NCBI GenBank assembly: GCA_963746465.1
Contig: CAVVAY010000014.1
Coordinates: 1-64,000, forward strand
DNA: 64,000 nt
DNA from: CAVVAY01 sp963746465
GTDB lineage: Bacteria; Actinomycetota; Actinomycetes; JACCUZ01
Direction of reading: 5' to 3'
Part shown: positions 17,516-27,054 of the stretch, in pieces
Layout: each line of letters opens with the position of its first letter
How positions within the stretch are numbered: the first letter of the stretch is position 1
Program-made: the position numbers and the translations under genes
The notes under the pieces: generated by a model
The model's input: the letters and a program-made list of their open reading frames with translations, nothing else
Told to the model about the DNA's origin: nothing
Database searches by the model: none

Positions 17516-20438
17516 ATGCCGCGACGACAGGCCTTCGTCGGGCGCGACGGCGAGCTCGCCCGCGTTCTCGCTCTCGTCACGTCGGCGGCCGGGGACCAGC
17601 CAGGCGTTGCGCTCATCTCCGGTGAGGCCGGTGCCGGCAAGACCCGCCTGCTGGACGAGGTGGTGTCCCAGCTGTCGTCCCGCACCGTGGTCTGCCGTGG
17701 CGCAGGGGTGGGCTTCCTCGGTGGGCGCATCCCGTACGCACCGCTGGTCGCGGCGCTGCGTTCGCTGCTGGCCCGGTTGCCGCGAGCCGACGTACCCCGG
17801 GTGCTCGGCAACGATCCTGGCGAGCTCGGCCTGCTGCTGCCCGAGCTCGGCGTCCGCAAGGAGGGTTCCTCCGACCAGGCCCGGCTGATCGCGGCCGTCT
17901 CGTCGCTGCTCGACCGGTCCGCGGAGCTGCAGCCGACCGTGCTCGTGCTCGACGACCTGCACTGCGCGGACGTCGCGACCCTGGAGGTGCTCGCCTACCT
18001 GTGCGCGGCGCTGGACCGGCAGCGGCTGGCCGTCGTGGTCGCCTTCCGTCCCGACGAGGTCGACGAGGTCCTCGGTGAATGGCTCCAGGAGGTACGCCGC
18101 GGGGCCGCAGGTCATCGAGGCACAGCTCGGCCCGATGACCCTGGTCGAGACCCGGGCACAGCTGACCGACCTGCTCGGCGGCGACCCCCGGTCGCTGCTC
18201 GGCGAGTCGTTGATCGCACGGATCCACTCCCGGTCCGGCGGGAACCCTTACGCAGCCGAGGCCCTGATGCGCGCCGCGCTGGCCGGCGACGAGGACACCT
18301 TGCCGGCCAGCCTGCGCGAGGTGCTGGTCCGCCGCACCCGGGCCTGCGCTCCGGGGACCGCGGAGGTCCTCCGCGCGGTGTCGGCGGCCGGCGAGCGGGT
18401 CTCCCCGGCGCTGCTGGCCTCGGTCGTGGCCGGCAGCTCGTCGGGCACCCCCGTCGACGACGCGATCGACGAGGGGGTGCGCGCGCAGCTGCTCGTCGTG
18501 GAGTCCGACGGCAGCATCTCGCTGCGGCACGCGCTGCTGGCCGAGGCGCTCTACGCCGACCTGCTGCCCGGCGAACGTCGGGCGCTGCACGCCCAGCTGG
18601 TGGACGCCCTCGAGGAGGTGGCCGACGCCCGGCCCGGCGTGGTGGCCGAGCACGCCGACCGGGCGGGAGACGCCCGGCGGTCGCTGTCCTGGTCGCTGCG
18701 CGCCGCCCAGGCGGCCGAGGACGTCTACGCCTACGACGAGGCGCACCGCCAGTACGACCGGGTGCGTCGGCTCTGGCCGGCGGTGCCGGACGCCGAGACG
18801 CTGGTCGGCGCCGACGCGGTCGACGTCTTCTCGCGGGCTGCCTCGATCGCGGCGATCTGCGACCACGACGTCGACGCCGTGGAGATCATCGAGCGGGTCC
18901 GGTCCTGGCTGCAGGCCGACCCCGAGGTCGACCCGGTGCGGCTCGGGCTGCTCGAGGCGCAGTATGCGCGCTTCCTGCTCGACGGCGGCCGCACCGACGC
19001 CGCCCTGGTGGCCGCCCGGCGGGCCGTCGACCTGGTGCCGTCCGACCCGCCCACCCCGGCGCGCGGCGTGGTGGTGTCCGGCCTGGTGCACGTACTCGAC
19101 TGGGCGGGTGGCAGCAGCGACTGGGAACCGCTGGCCGACGAGGCGGTGGACATCGCCCGGGCGACCGGCGACGGCGCGGCCGTGGCCCGCGCGCTGGTGA
19201 TCAGGACGACGGTGCAGCCCGCGGCCGAGACGCTGGTCCGGGACGCCCGCGAGGCAGTCGCGCTCGCTCTGGCCGACGGCGAGCCCGAGCTGGTCGGCCA
19301 GACCTACAGCAACCTGGTCGACTGCCTGAGCTGCACGGGTCACGGCCGCGAGGGAGTCGAAGCCGCCGCTGCCGGTGTCGCGGCAGTGACCCAGCGCGGC
19401 CTCGGCATCCGGTACGGCTCGTGGCTGAGCTCGCAGGGTGCCGAGCTCTCCCTCACCTACGGCTGGTGGGACGAGGCGGAGTCGTTGATCGGTGCGGCGC
19501 TGGCGCACACCCGCCACATCCAGGGAGCCAACCGGGACTACGCGCTGGTGATGCGGGCGCGGCTCTCGTCGCTGCGCGGCGAGTGGGACCGCCTGGACGC
19601 CGACCTCGCCGAGGTCCACCGGCTCCCCGCCGTGCTCGAGGTGCTGCGCTGCGAGGCGCGGGCCGAGGCGCTGCTGTGGCGCGGCGACCCGGACGCGGCG
19701 CTGGCCACGGTGGCCGAGCACGCCGGCACCGCGACCGACCGGCTGCTCGCCCTGTCGGCACCGCTGGCCTGGCTCGGGTCCCGCGCCCTGGCCGACGTCG
19801 GTGATGCTCGGCGCCGGACCGGGTCAGGGGCTCCGGGCGGCGCCGGGTGGGACGAGACCGCAGCGGTCGTCGACCGGCTCGTCGAGAGCGCCTGCGGACC
19901 GGGCGCCCTTCCCGGTGCGCGGCCGCAGCCGGTGCGGGCGCTGTGCGCCGCCGAGCGGTCCCGGCACACCGAGGGTTCCGGGGTGCCGTCGTGGCAGGAA
20001 GCGGTCCGTGCGCTGACCGGCGCCGAGCGGCCGTACCTGCTGGGCTACGCGCGGTGGCGGCTCGCCCAGGCGCAGGTCGCCGAGCGGGACCTCGGCGGCG
20101 CCGCCGAGAGCCTGCGGCAGGCGGCCCAGGACGCCCGGCGGCTCGGAGCCGGACCGCTGCTCGCCGAGATCGAGGCCACGGCCCGGCGTACCCGCGTCGA
20201 CCTGCGACCCCCGCAGCAGGTGGCTGCCGGGCCCGGTGGGCCGGCCGCCGCCCTGACCGGCCGCGAACGGGAGATCCTGGGCCACCTGGCCGCCGGCCGG
20301 ACGAACGGCGAGATCGCCAAGGCGCTCGTGATCAGCACCAAGACGGCCAGCGTGCACGTGTCGAACATCCTGCGGAAGCTGGAGGTGTCGACCCGCTACG
20401 AGGCCGCCGAGATCGCGGAGCGCTACCCGCTCGAGTGA
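17516..20438 (+). CDS. LuxR-family ATP-binding (LAL) transcriptional regulator, frame disrupted at 18101
   Basis: A large regulator with an N-terminal AAA/STAND ATPase and a C-terminal LuxR helix-turn-helix. From ATG 17516 the frame gives Walker A (GEAGAGKT, about residue 36) and Walker B (VLVLDDLH, about 142) and continues correctly to EWLQEVRRG. The family continuation (GPQVIEAQLGPM...) is then in the frame one base later and runs to 20438, ending in the HTH block LTGREREILGHLAAGRTNGEIA and VSNILRKLEVSTR. Removing one G from the GGGG at 18101-18104 joins the two into 973 aa, a normal LAL length. Either the run is mis-called or the gene is inactivated. The middle (about 350-850) is TPR-like helical repeat. 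It probably regulates an unlinked pathway. Confidence 0.88.
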
Positions 20439-20946
20439 GCCGGACCGGCCCAGCGCTGCTCGCCCTCGACCAGCTCTCCGGTCGGTTCGAGACCCAAGCC
20501 GCGGGCCACGGCCAGGGACGCCGCGTGGTCCGGGTGCACGTGCGCGACGAGTCGGCGTACGCCGGAAACGGCGAGCCAGTCGGTCATGGCCGTGCTGGCC
20601 TCGCGGGCGAACCGCTGGCCCTGGTGCGCGGTGCCGACCACCCACGCGACCTCGGCGGTGTCGTCCACCACGGTCGCCTGCACGTAGCCGGCCGCTCGGC
20701 CGTCGTCGCGGCGGCGCAGCACCCAGTTGAACCACTCTGCCTCCCGTCGGAGGACCGACCGGTGACCTGCCGCTCGTAGCGGGCAGTCAGCTCCTCGAGG
20801 CGCGCGGGCTCGCCGCCGGTGAACTCGTGCAGCCCGGTGTCGTCGAGCAGTGCCGCAAGCTCCGTTGCGTGCTCGACGCGCAGCGGCTCGAGCACCAGCC
20901 GGTCGGTGATGAGCTCCGCAGCAGTCGGCAGTGAGGACGCCGTCAT
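20423..20946 (-). CDS. GNAT N-acetyltransferase, frame disrupted near 20743
   Basis: Starting at ATG 20946 the frame encodes a typical RimJ/GNAT N-terminus (LITDRLVLEPLRVEHATELAALL). After RSSDG the homologous sequence EAEWFNWVLRRRDDGRAAGYVQATV, the acetyl-CoA region QGQRFAREA and the C-terminal motif PDHAASLAVARGLGLEPTG lie in another frame that ends at 20423. One added base in the CCC run at 20743-20745 (plus strand) reunites them as about 174 aa. The start overlaps the upstream gene's stop (ATGA), so the two form an operon. The 3' end overlaps the convergent regulator by 16 bases. Confidence 0.78.
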
Positions 20947-21579
20947 CCGCTGCCGCAGGCCGGGAACTGGTCGGCGTACCCGCCGAGGTCGGCCAGGACC
21001 GCGACCCGCTGGGTCTGCGAGCCACCCTGCCTGTCCTGCACGGCCACATCGACCTGCACCGGGTAGGGGGCAGGGCACTCGTCGACGCGCTGGAAGGAAA
21101 GCGACACCGGGATCCGGTCGGCGGGGTTCAGGGTCGTGCTCCAGTCGCCGCTCACGGCGGCACCGCCACAGGTCTGCTCGGCCGGCACCCGGCCGCCGCG
21201 CGGTATGAGGCCACCGATCGGCAGGTGCGCAGACACCGACAGGACCGACACCGGTGCGGGGCTCTTGTTCTGCAGGCCGAAGACGAGCGTCATGCGGTTG
21301 CGGCCGAGAGTCAGGCAGGTCTCACCCACCAGTGCCATCGGACCCTGGAGCGGCGGGTAGCCGGTTGCGGCCGAGGCGGACGGGGACGCGCTGCTTCCTT
21401 GCCTGGCCCGGCTCCGGGGACTCGTCGGCCGGCCGCAGTGCCACGTACCCCGCCACGGTGACGGCGACGGCAACGGCGAGCACCGACAGCCAGCGTGGGA
21501 AGCGAACCGGGTCGCGCTCGGCGCCCGCGGCGAGCTCGTCCGCCTCATCGAGCTTTTCGGGGGGCACGTGCCGCGTCAT
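20943..21579 (-). CDS. Membrane-anchored hypothetical protein, frame disrupted at about 21391-21425
   Basis: From ATG 21579 the frame encodes a polar N-terminus (MTRHVPPEKLDEADEL), one transmembrane helix (about residues 27-45) and the start of an extracellular linker (RPADESPEPG). The rest of the protein is in the frame one base later: an SSASPSASA linker, then a beta-rich exported domain with three cysteines (ETCLTLG, EQTCGG, DECPAPYP) and a C-terminal FPACGSG. Removing one base somewhere in 21391-21425 gives a single product of about 211 aa. I do not recognise the family; the layout suggests an actinobacterial cell-envelope protein. It is coupled to the acetyltransferase gene downstream. 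Confidence 0.68.
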
Positions 21580-21664
21580 CCTCGGGGTTCTCGTGGCGAC
21601 GGCCGCACGGCGGTGCGACCGCGCCCAGGGTAGGCGACCCGTTCTCTGCGGTGCCGAGGTGCCG

Positions 21665-21670
21665 TACGGT
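21665..21670 (+). promoter_or_regulatory. -10 hexamer TACGGT before the small acidic ORF
   Basis: TACGGT followed by 6 bases and ATG 21677, again without Shine-Dalgarno, which supports translation of that small ORF as a leaderless message. Confidence 0.45.
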
Positions 21671-21676
21671 GCGAAC

Positions 21677-21949
21677 ATGACCGCCGAGGAGGGCGAGCAC
21701 CGGACGCCGGAGCGGGCCGAGACCCGCCCGGACAAGCCGCTGCCCGACGCCGCGCACCTGGACGAGGACGCCGAGGCGCTCGAGGACCCGGTCCACGCCG
21801 GAGACGCAATCCACCAGCAGGAGCAGCACGATCAGGCAGCAGCAGCGACCGTCGATCGGTTGACGGAGCGGACAGAGGAGAACCATTGCGCGGGGGAGGA
21901 GCGAGCAGGCGAGCAGCGATCGGCACCGGGCTCGCCCTCGTCCTGCTGA
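21677..21949 (+). CDS. Small acidic hypothetical protein
   Basis: A 90-aa, very hydrophilic protein rich in Glu, Asp and Gln (HLDEDAEALEDPVHAGDAIHQQEQHDQAAA), likely disordered, without membrane segment or known domain. It begins at an ATG with a good leaderless -10 just upstream and overlaps the following lipoprotein gene by 64 bases in another frame. The overlapping C-terminal 20 residues look like shadow sequence, so the true end may differ if this region contains an indel like its neighbours. Confidence 0.5.
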   Translation: MTAEEGEHRTPERAETRPDKPLPDAAHLDEDAEALEDPVHAGDAIHQQEQHDQAAAATVDRLTERTEENHCAGEERAGEQRSAPGSPSSC

Positions 21950-22794
21950 CCGCTTGCGACTTCGGCGGCGGGGCCGGGTCGGCCACCCCCGCGGACGACG
22001 GCCCTACCGCGTCCGGGGTCGCACTGCCGGCCGTGTCGATGGTCACGGTGCAGGGCAAGAAGCTCGCCACCCGGTGCGTCGGTGACAAGAAGTCGCCTTC
22101 GGTGCTCCTGGTGGCCGGCTTCGACACCGCCCTGGAAGACGCGTGGGACGACGTCCAGGCGCAGATCGGTGGCTTTTCGCGGGCCTGCGCCTACGACCGC
22201 CTCGGCGTCGGCGGCAGCGAGGCGCCGCCGCCACGGCAGGGCTTCACCCGGATGGCCGACGACCTCGACGGCGTCATCGACGAGCTGGGGCTGCAGCGCC
22301 CGGTCGTGCTCGTCGCCCACAGCCTGGGCGGCATGGTGGCGGTGACGTGGGCACAGGACCACGCCGACGACCTGGCCGGGCTGGTCCTCGTCGACGCGAC
22401 ACCACCGAGCTACGTGGACACCGCGCTGGACGTCCTGCCGACCGGCTCGGGCCGCGGCAGCGACGTCCGTCGCGACCTTCAGACGCTGCTGGTGCCCCGG
22501 CGCAACGCAGAGCACCTGGACGGCGAGGCCGCGTTCGCCGGCGCCGAAGAGTTCGGGCCGGTCGGCGACGTCCCGCTGGTCGCCCTGACCCACAGCATCA
22601 GCGAGTTCGGCGGCGACCTGCGGCCGCGCGACGCGGCCGCGCTGGACTCGGCCTGGACCGGCGGACAGCAGCAGTGGGCGGAGCTCTCGTCGCAGGGCAA
22701 GGTGCTGCGGGTCGACCGAGCCGGTCACTTCATCCAGCGGGACCAGCCGCAGGCCGTCATCGACGCTGTGCAGGAGGTCGTCGACGCCGGCTGA
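21886..22794 (+). CDS. Alpha/beta-hydrolase lipoprotein
   Basis: A 302-aa exported serine hydrolase. The N-terminus is a lipoprotein signal with lipobox LLTAC at about residues 20-24. The alpha/beta-hydrolase core shows GFDTALEDAWDD in the oxyanion region, the nucleophile elbow AHSLGG near residue 146, and the catalytic His in DRAGHFIQRDQP near the end. The start is TTG 21886 with AGGAGA 7 bases upstream; no better ATG gives a signal peptide. It lies on the outer face of the membrane. The substrate is unknown. It converges on glpX with a 1-base gap. Confidence 0.85.
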   Translation: MRGGGASRRAAIGTGLALVLLTACDFGGGAGSATPADDGPTASGVALPAVSMVTVQGKKLATRCVGDKKSPSVLLVAGFDTALEDAWDDVQAQIGGFSRACAYDRLGVGGSEAPPPRQGFTRMADDLDGVIDELGLQRPVVLVAHSLGGMVAVTWAQDHADDLAGLVLVDATPPSYVDTALDVLPTGSGRGSDVRRDLQTLLVPRRNAEHLDGEAAFAGAEEFGPVGDVPLVALTHSISEFGGDLRPRDAAALDSAWTGGQQQWAELSSQGKVLRVDRAGHFIQRDQPQAVIDAVQEVVDAG

Positions 22795-22795
22795 G

Positions 22796-23842
22796 TCAGC
22801 TGGTGCCCTCGAAGTCGATCGCGGAGTAGGCGCGCAGCTTGTCCAGGCGGTGCTCGCTGTCGACGATCCGGATCGTGCCGCTGCGCGAGCGCATCACGAT
22901 GCTGTGGGTGCGCACCGTGCCGCCCCCGCCGTAGCGCACGCCCTTGAGCATCTCGCCGTCGGTGATGCCGGTCGCGACGAAGAACACGTCCTCGCCGCGC
23001 ACCAGCTCGTCGGTCACCAGCACCCGGTCGAGGTCGTGACCGGCATCGAGCGCCTTCTGCTTCTCGTCGTCGTCGGCCGGCCAGAGCCGCCCCTGGATCA
23101 CGCCGCCGAGGGTCTTGATCGCGCAGGCGGCGATGATGCCCTCGGGAGTGCCGCCGATGCCCACGAGCAGGTCGAGGCCGGTGCCCTCGCGGGCCGCCAT
23201 GATGGCTCCGGCGACGTCGCCGTCGGTGATGAACTTGATCCGCGCGCCGGTGGAGCGCACGTCCTCGACCATCTGCGCGTGCCGCGGGCGGTCCAGGATC
23301 ACGACGGTGACGTCGGACGGCGACTCGCGCTTGGCCTTGGCCACCCGCCGGACGTTCTCGGCGACCGGCAGCCGGATGTCGACGACGTCAGCGGCCTCGG
23401 GGCCGGTGGCGAGCTTTTCCATGTAGAACACCGCGGACGGGTCGAACATCGAGCCGCGCGGCGAGACGGCCATCACCGACAGCGCGTTGCCCATGCCGAG
23501 CGCGGTGAGGCGGGTGCCGTCGATCGGGTCGACCGCGACGTCGCACTCGGGACCCTCTCCGTCACCGACGTGCTCGCCGTTGAACAGCATCGGCGCCTCG
23601 TCCTTCTCGCCCTCACCGATCACCACGACGCCGTTCATGCTCACCGTGTGGATCAGTTGCCGCATGGCGTTGACCGCTGCGCCGTCCGCGCCGTTCTTGT
23701 CGCCGCGACCCACCCAGCGGCCGGCGGCCATCGCCGCCGCCTCGGTGACGCGCACCAGCTCGAGGGCCAGGTTGCGGTCCGGCACCTCGACCGGCGTCGC
23801 CAGCGACTCGGAGGCGGTGGTGGGATCGGGCGTCTCGGTCAT
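22796..23842 (-). CDS. glpX: Class II fructose-1,6-bisphosphatase
   Basis: A 348-aa GlpX-type phosphatase that removes the 1-phosphate from fructose 1,6-bisphosphate in gluconeogenesis. Recognisable blocks are GRGDKNGADGAAVNAMR, VVIGEGEKDEAPML, the metal site DVAVDPIDGTRL, VGIGGTPEGI and GVRYGGGGTVRTHSIVMRS. Most actinomycetes rely on this class for gluconeogenesis. ATG 23842 agrees with the family start and has GAGGGAG upstream; the longer frame to 24334 is antisense to the molybdate genes. Confidence 0.96.
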   Translation of the reverse strand: MTETPDPTTASESLATPVEVPDRNLALELVRVTEAAAMAAGRWVGRGDKNGADGAAVNAMRQLIHTVSMNGVVVIGEGEKDEAPMLFNGEHVGDGEGPECDVAVDPIDGTRLTALGMGNALSVMAVSPRGSMFDPSAVFYMEKLATGPEAADVVDIRLPVAENVRRVAKAKRESPSDVTVVILDRPRHAQMVEDVRSTGARIKFITDGDVAGAIMAAREGTGLDLLVGIGGTPEGIIAACAIKTLGGVIQGRLWPADDDEKQKALDAGHDLDRVLVTDELVRGEDVFFVATGITDGEMLKGVRYGGGGTVRTHSIVMRSRSGTIRIVDSEHRLDKLRAYSAIDFEGTS

Positions 23843-23926
23843 CGTGCGCGGGCTCCCTCGTCGGTGCGTCGTGCCCGCGATCGTATCGGCGGACGAGGGA
23901 CCCGTAGATGCGGCGGTGGTCAGGCG

Positions 23927-23955
23927 TTGTCTAGCCGCAGGTGCGGCGATAGGGT
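23927..23955 (+). promoter_or_regulatory. Promoter of the mop-modABC operon
   Basis: TTGTCT (23927-23932) and TAGGGT (23950-23955) are separated by exactly 17 bases. The -10 ends 8 bases before GTG 23964, so the operon mRNA is probably leaderless. Confidence 0.65.
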
Positions 23956-23963
23956 CGGTCGTC

Positions 23964-24365
23964 GTGACCGTGCTCAAGATCTCTGAAGCAGCCGAGCTGC
24001 TCGGCGTCAGCGAGGACACCGTCCGGCGCTGGGCAGAGGCCGGGCGGCTGGAGACGACCCGGCTACCGTCCGGCCGCCAGGGGATCGACGGCCGGGTGCT
24101 GGCGGCCGCCGCCCAGTCGCTGGCCGACACCCACGAAACGCCCGCGGTCATCGCGCAGTCGGCGCGCAACCGGTTCCGCGGCATCGTCACCAAGGTCACC
24201 CGGGACACCGTGATGGCCCAGGTCGAGCTGCAGGCCGGCCCGCACCGCGTGGTGTCGCTGATGAGCCGGGAGGCGGCCGACGAGCTCGGCCTCGAGCCCG
24301 GTGTCGTGGCGGTGGCCGCCGTGAAGTCCACCAACGTCGTCGTCGAGATCCCGGAGACCCGGTGA
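23964..24365 (+). CDS. MerR-HTH plus molybdopterin-binding (Mop/TOBE) protein
   Basis: A 133-aa protein with an N-terminal excisionase/MerR-like helix-turn-helix (LKISEAAELLGVSEDTVRRWAEAGRL, residues 4-29) and a C-terminal Mop domain (about 70-130: RFRGIVTKVTRDTVMAQVELQ, AVAAVKSTNVVVEI) that binds molybdate. It heads the modABC operon with its stop overlapping modA (GTGA). The architecture is that of actinobacterial molybdate-responsive regulators or molybdate-storage proteins. I infer that it senses intracellular molybdate and controls uptake. Confidence 0.88.
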   Translation: MTVLKISEAAELLGVSEDTVRRWAEAGRLETTRLPSGRQGIDGRVLAAAAQSLADTHETPAVIAQSARNRFRGIVTKVTRDTVMAQVELQAGPHRVVSLMSREAADELGLEPGVVAVAAVKSTNVVVEIPETR

Positions 24366-25141
24366 AGTCGCTGTCCCGTCGGACGTCGGTCGCTCTCCTC
24401 GTGCCGCTGCTCGTGCTGGCCGGCTGCGGAGGCGGTGGCGGGGGTGACTCATCGACGTCGAAGATCTCCGGCAAGGTCGTCGTGCTCGCGGCGTCGTCGC
24501 TGACCGAGACGTTCACCGAGCTCGGTGACGCCTTCGAGGCCCAACATCCCGGCAGCACCGTGACGTTCAGCTTCGCGGCGAGCTCCGAGCTGGCGACCCA
24601 GATCGAGCAGGGCGCACCGGCCGACGTCTTCGCCTCTGCCAGCCCGACGACCATGGCGCTGGTGTCCGACGCCGGTGACACTGCGGACGAGCCGGTCACC
24701 TTCGTCCGCAACACCCTCGAGATCGCAGTGCCGGCCGGGAACCCGGCGAAGATCACCGGGCTGTCCGACTTCTCCAGAGGAGACCTTGTCATCGCCCTGT
24801 GCGCCCCCGAGGTCCCGTGCGGCGTTGCCGCGCAGAAGGTCTTCGCTGCGGCGAACCTGACGCCGAAGCCGGACACCCTGGAGGCGGACGTGAAGGCGAC
24901 CTTGTCGAAGGTCACCCTCGGAGAGGTCGACGCGGCGCTGGTCTACAAGACCGACGTGCTCGCGGCCGGCGACAAGGTCGAGGGCATCGACTTCCCGGAG
25001 GCGGCCGACGCCGTCAACGACTACCCGATCGCCGTGCTCGCCGACGCGCCGAACCCGAAGGCAGCGCAGGCGTTCCTCGACCTGGTGCAGTCGGCGGCCG
25101 GCAACAAGGTGCTCGCCGAGGCCGGCTTCGAGGTGCCGTGA
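24362..25141 (+). CDS. modA: Molybdate ABC transporter substrate-binding lipoprotein
   Basis: A 259-aa exported lipoprotein; the signal ends in lipobox LVLAGC at about residues 17-22, followed by a Gly-rich linker. The mature part has the ModA hallmarks VVVLAASSLTETF, FSFAASSELATQI, GAPADVFASAS and LVYKTDVLAA, which contact the oxyanion. GTG 24362 overlaps the preceding stop and the 3' end overlaps modB, giving tight coupling across the operon. Confidence 0.95.
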   Translation: MKSLSRRTSVALLVPLLVLAGCGGGGGGDSSTSKISGKVVVLAASSLTETFTELGDAFEAQHPGSTVTFSFAASSELATQIEQGAPADVFASASPTTMALVSDAGDTADEPVTFVRNTLEIAVPAGNPAKITGLSDFSRGDLVIALCAPEVPCGVAAQKVFAAANLTPKPDTLEADVKATLSKVTLGEVDAALVYKTDVLAAGDKVEGIDFPEAADAVNDYPIAVLADAPNPKAAQAFLDLVQSAAGNKVLAEAGFEVP

Positions 25142-25962
25142 GCCCCGGCACCGGTGCGGTCACCCGCCGCCCCCGGCGTACCACCGGGCTTCCGGCAGCG
25201 CTGGTGCCGCTGGCCGCGCTGGCGATGCTGTTCCTGGTGGTCCCGGTCATCGGGCTGGTCGTCCGTACGCCGTGGACGACGCTGGGTGACGTGCTCACCC
25301 GGTCCGGGTCGCTGACCGCGCTGCGGCTGTCGCTGGTGTGCGCGACCTCGGCCACCGTTCTGTGCCTGGTCCTGGGAGTGCCGCTCGCCTGGGTCCTGGC
25401 GCGCGGCGACTTCCCCGGTCGCAGCGTGCTGCGCGCCCTCGTCCTGGTGCCGCTCGTGCTGCCGCCGGTGGTCGGCGGCGTTGCCCTGTTCGCCGCCCTC
25501 GGCCGCAAGGGACTGGTAGGCCGTCCGCTGGACGAGGCGTTCGGCATCACGCTGCCGTTCACAACGGCGGCGGTGGTGGTGGCCGAGGCGTTCGTGGCCA
25601 TGCCGTTCCTGGTCATCGCCGTCGAAGGTGCTCTGCGCGGTTCGGACCGGCGGTACGACGAGGCAGCCGCCACCCTCGGCGCCTCCCGCTGGTACACCTT
25701 CCGCCGGGTCACCCTTCCGCTCGTCGCGCCGGGTGTGGCAGCGGGGGCAGTGCTCTGCTGGGCCCGGGCGCTGGGGGAGTTCGGCGCGACCATCACCTTC
25801 GCCGGCAACTTTCCCGGCACGACCCGGACCATGCCGGTCGAGGTCTACGTGACGTTGCAGCAGGACCCGGCGGCAGCGGTGGCGCTCTCGCTGGTGCTGC
25901 TGCTCGTGTCGGTCGGTGTGCTCGCAGGGTTGCGGGACCGATGGTTGACCGCCACCGCGTGA
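25138..25962 (+). CDS. modB: Molybdate ABC transporter permease
   Basis: A 274-aa membrane subunit with about six hydrophobic segments. The cytoplasmic EAA loop that docks to the ATPase reads EAAATLGASRWYTFRRVTLP, and GEFGATITFAGNFPGTTRTMP is the ModB/CysT-type signature. The GTG start overlaps the modA stop, and the last codons overlap the modC start. Confidence 0.95.
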   Translation: MSPGTGAVTRRPRRTTGLPAALVPLAALAMLFLVVPVIGLVVRTPWTTLGDVLTRSGSLTALRLSLVCATSATVLCLVLGVPLAWVLARGDFPGRSVLRALVLVPLVLPPVVGGVALFAALGRKGLVGRPLDEAFGITLPFTTAAVVVAEAFVAMPFLVIAVEGALRGSDRRYDEAAATLGASRWYTFRRVTLPLVAPGVAAGAVLCWARALGEFGATITFAGNFPGTTRTMPVEVYVTLQQDPAAAVALSLVLLLVSVGVLAGLRDRWLTATA

Positions 25963-27020
25963 GTCACGCCCAGCTCGAGGCCGAGCTTCGGGTGCGCCGC
26001 GGCACGTTCGACCTCGACCTCGCGATCACTGTGCAGTCCGGTGAGGTGGTGGCGCTGCTCGGTCCGAACGGGGCCGGCAAGAGCACCGCGCTGCGGCTGC
26101 TGGCCGGGCTGCTGGCGCTCGACGACGGGCTGGTCCGGCTGGGCGGCCGCGTGGTCGAGGACACGGCGGCCCGGGTCCGGGTGCCACCCGAGCAGCGGGA
26201 GATCGGTGTCGTCTTCCAGGACTACCTGCTCTTCCCGCACCTGACGGCACGCGAGAACGTGGCGTTCGGGCTGCGGGCCCGCGGGGTCCCGCGAGCCGAG
26301 GCGCGGGCACGGGCCGACGCCTGGCTGGAGCGGGTCGGGCTCGCCGGGTACGCCGGGCAGCGGCCGGGCCGGCTCTCCGGCGGGCAGGGGCAACGGGTCG
26401 CCCTCGCGCGGGCGCTCGCAGCCGACCCTCGGCTGCTGCTGCTGGACGAGCCTCTCGCGGCTCTGGATGCCGGCACCCGGCTCGAGGTGCGCGCCGACCT
26501 GCGCCGGCACCTCGCCGGCTACGACGGCGCAGCTGTGGTCGTGACCCACGACGCGCTCGACGCGATGGTGCTGGCCGACCGGCTGGTCGTGCTGGAGGCC
26601 GGCCGGGTGGTGCAGCAGGGGACGCCGCGGGAGATCGCCGCGCACCCGCGGACCGACTACGTCGCGCGTCTGGTCGGGCTGAACCTTCTTCGTGGTCGGG
26701 CCGTGGACGGCAGGGTCGACCTGTCCGGCGGCCCGACCGTGACCTCGGCCGGCCACGCCGAGGGTGACGTGTTCGTGTCGTTCCCGCCCACCGCGGTGGC
26801 GTTGCACCGGCGCAAGCCCGAGGGCAGCTCCCGCAACTGCTGGCCGGGGCGGGTGGCCTCGGTCGAGTCGCACGGCGACACGGTGCGAGTGGCGCTGGAG
26901 GGCACGGTGCCACTCGTCGCGGAGGTCACCCCGCTGGCCGTCGCCGACCTCGGGCTGCGGCCGGGGTCGGAGGTCTGGGCCACGGTCAAGGCGACCGAGA
27001 CGACGGTGTACCCCGCCTGA
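25959..27020 (+). CDS. modC: Molybdate ABC transporter ATP-binding protein
   Basis: A 353-aa ATPase: Walker A GPNGAGKST (about residue 36), signature LSGGQGQRVALARAL, Walker B LLLLDEPLAALD, H-loop VVTHD, and a C-terminal TOBE/Mop-like domain (about 235-353) expected to bind molybdate and modulate transport. The GTG at 25959 overlaps the modB stop and is preferred; ATG 25941 is an in-frame alternative. The signature has GGQGQ in place of the common GGQQQ, a tolerated variation. Confidence 0.94.
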   Translation: MSHAQLEAELRVRRGTFDLDLAITVQSGEVVALLGPNGAGKSTALRLLAGLLALDDGLVRLGGRVVEDTAARVRVPPEQREIGVVFQDYLLFPHLTARENVAFGLRARGVPRAEARARADAWLERVGLAGYAGQRPGRLSGGQGQRVALARALAADPRLLLLDEPLAALDAGTRLEVRADLRRHLAGYDGAAVVVTHDALDAMVLADRLVVLEAGRVVQQGTPREIAAHPRTDYVARLVGLNLLRGRAVDGRVDLSGGPTVTSAGHAEGDVFVSFPPTAVALHRRKPEGSSRNCWPGRVASVESHGDTVRVALEGTVPLVAEVTPLAVADLGLRPGSEVWATVKATETTVYPA

Positions 27021-27054
27021 CCGCGGGCCCCGCCAGGTCGGGGAGGATGGCCGG

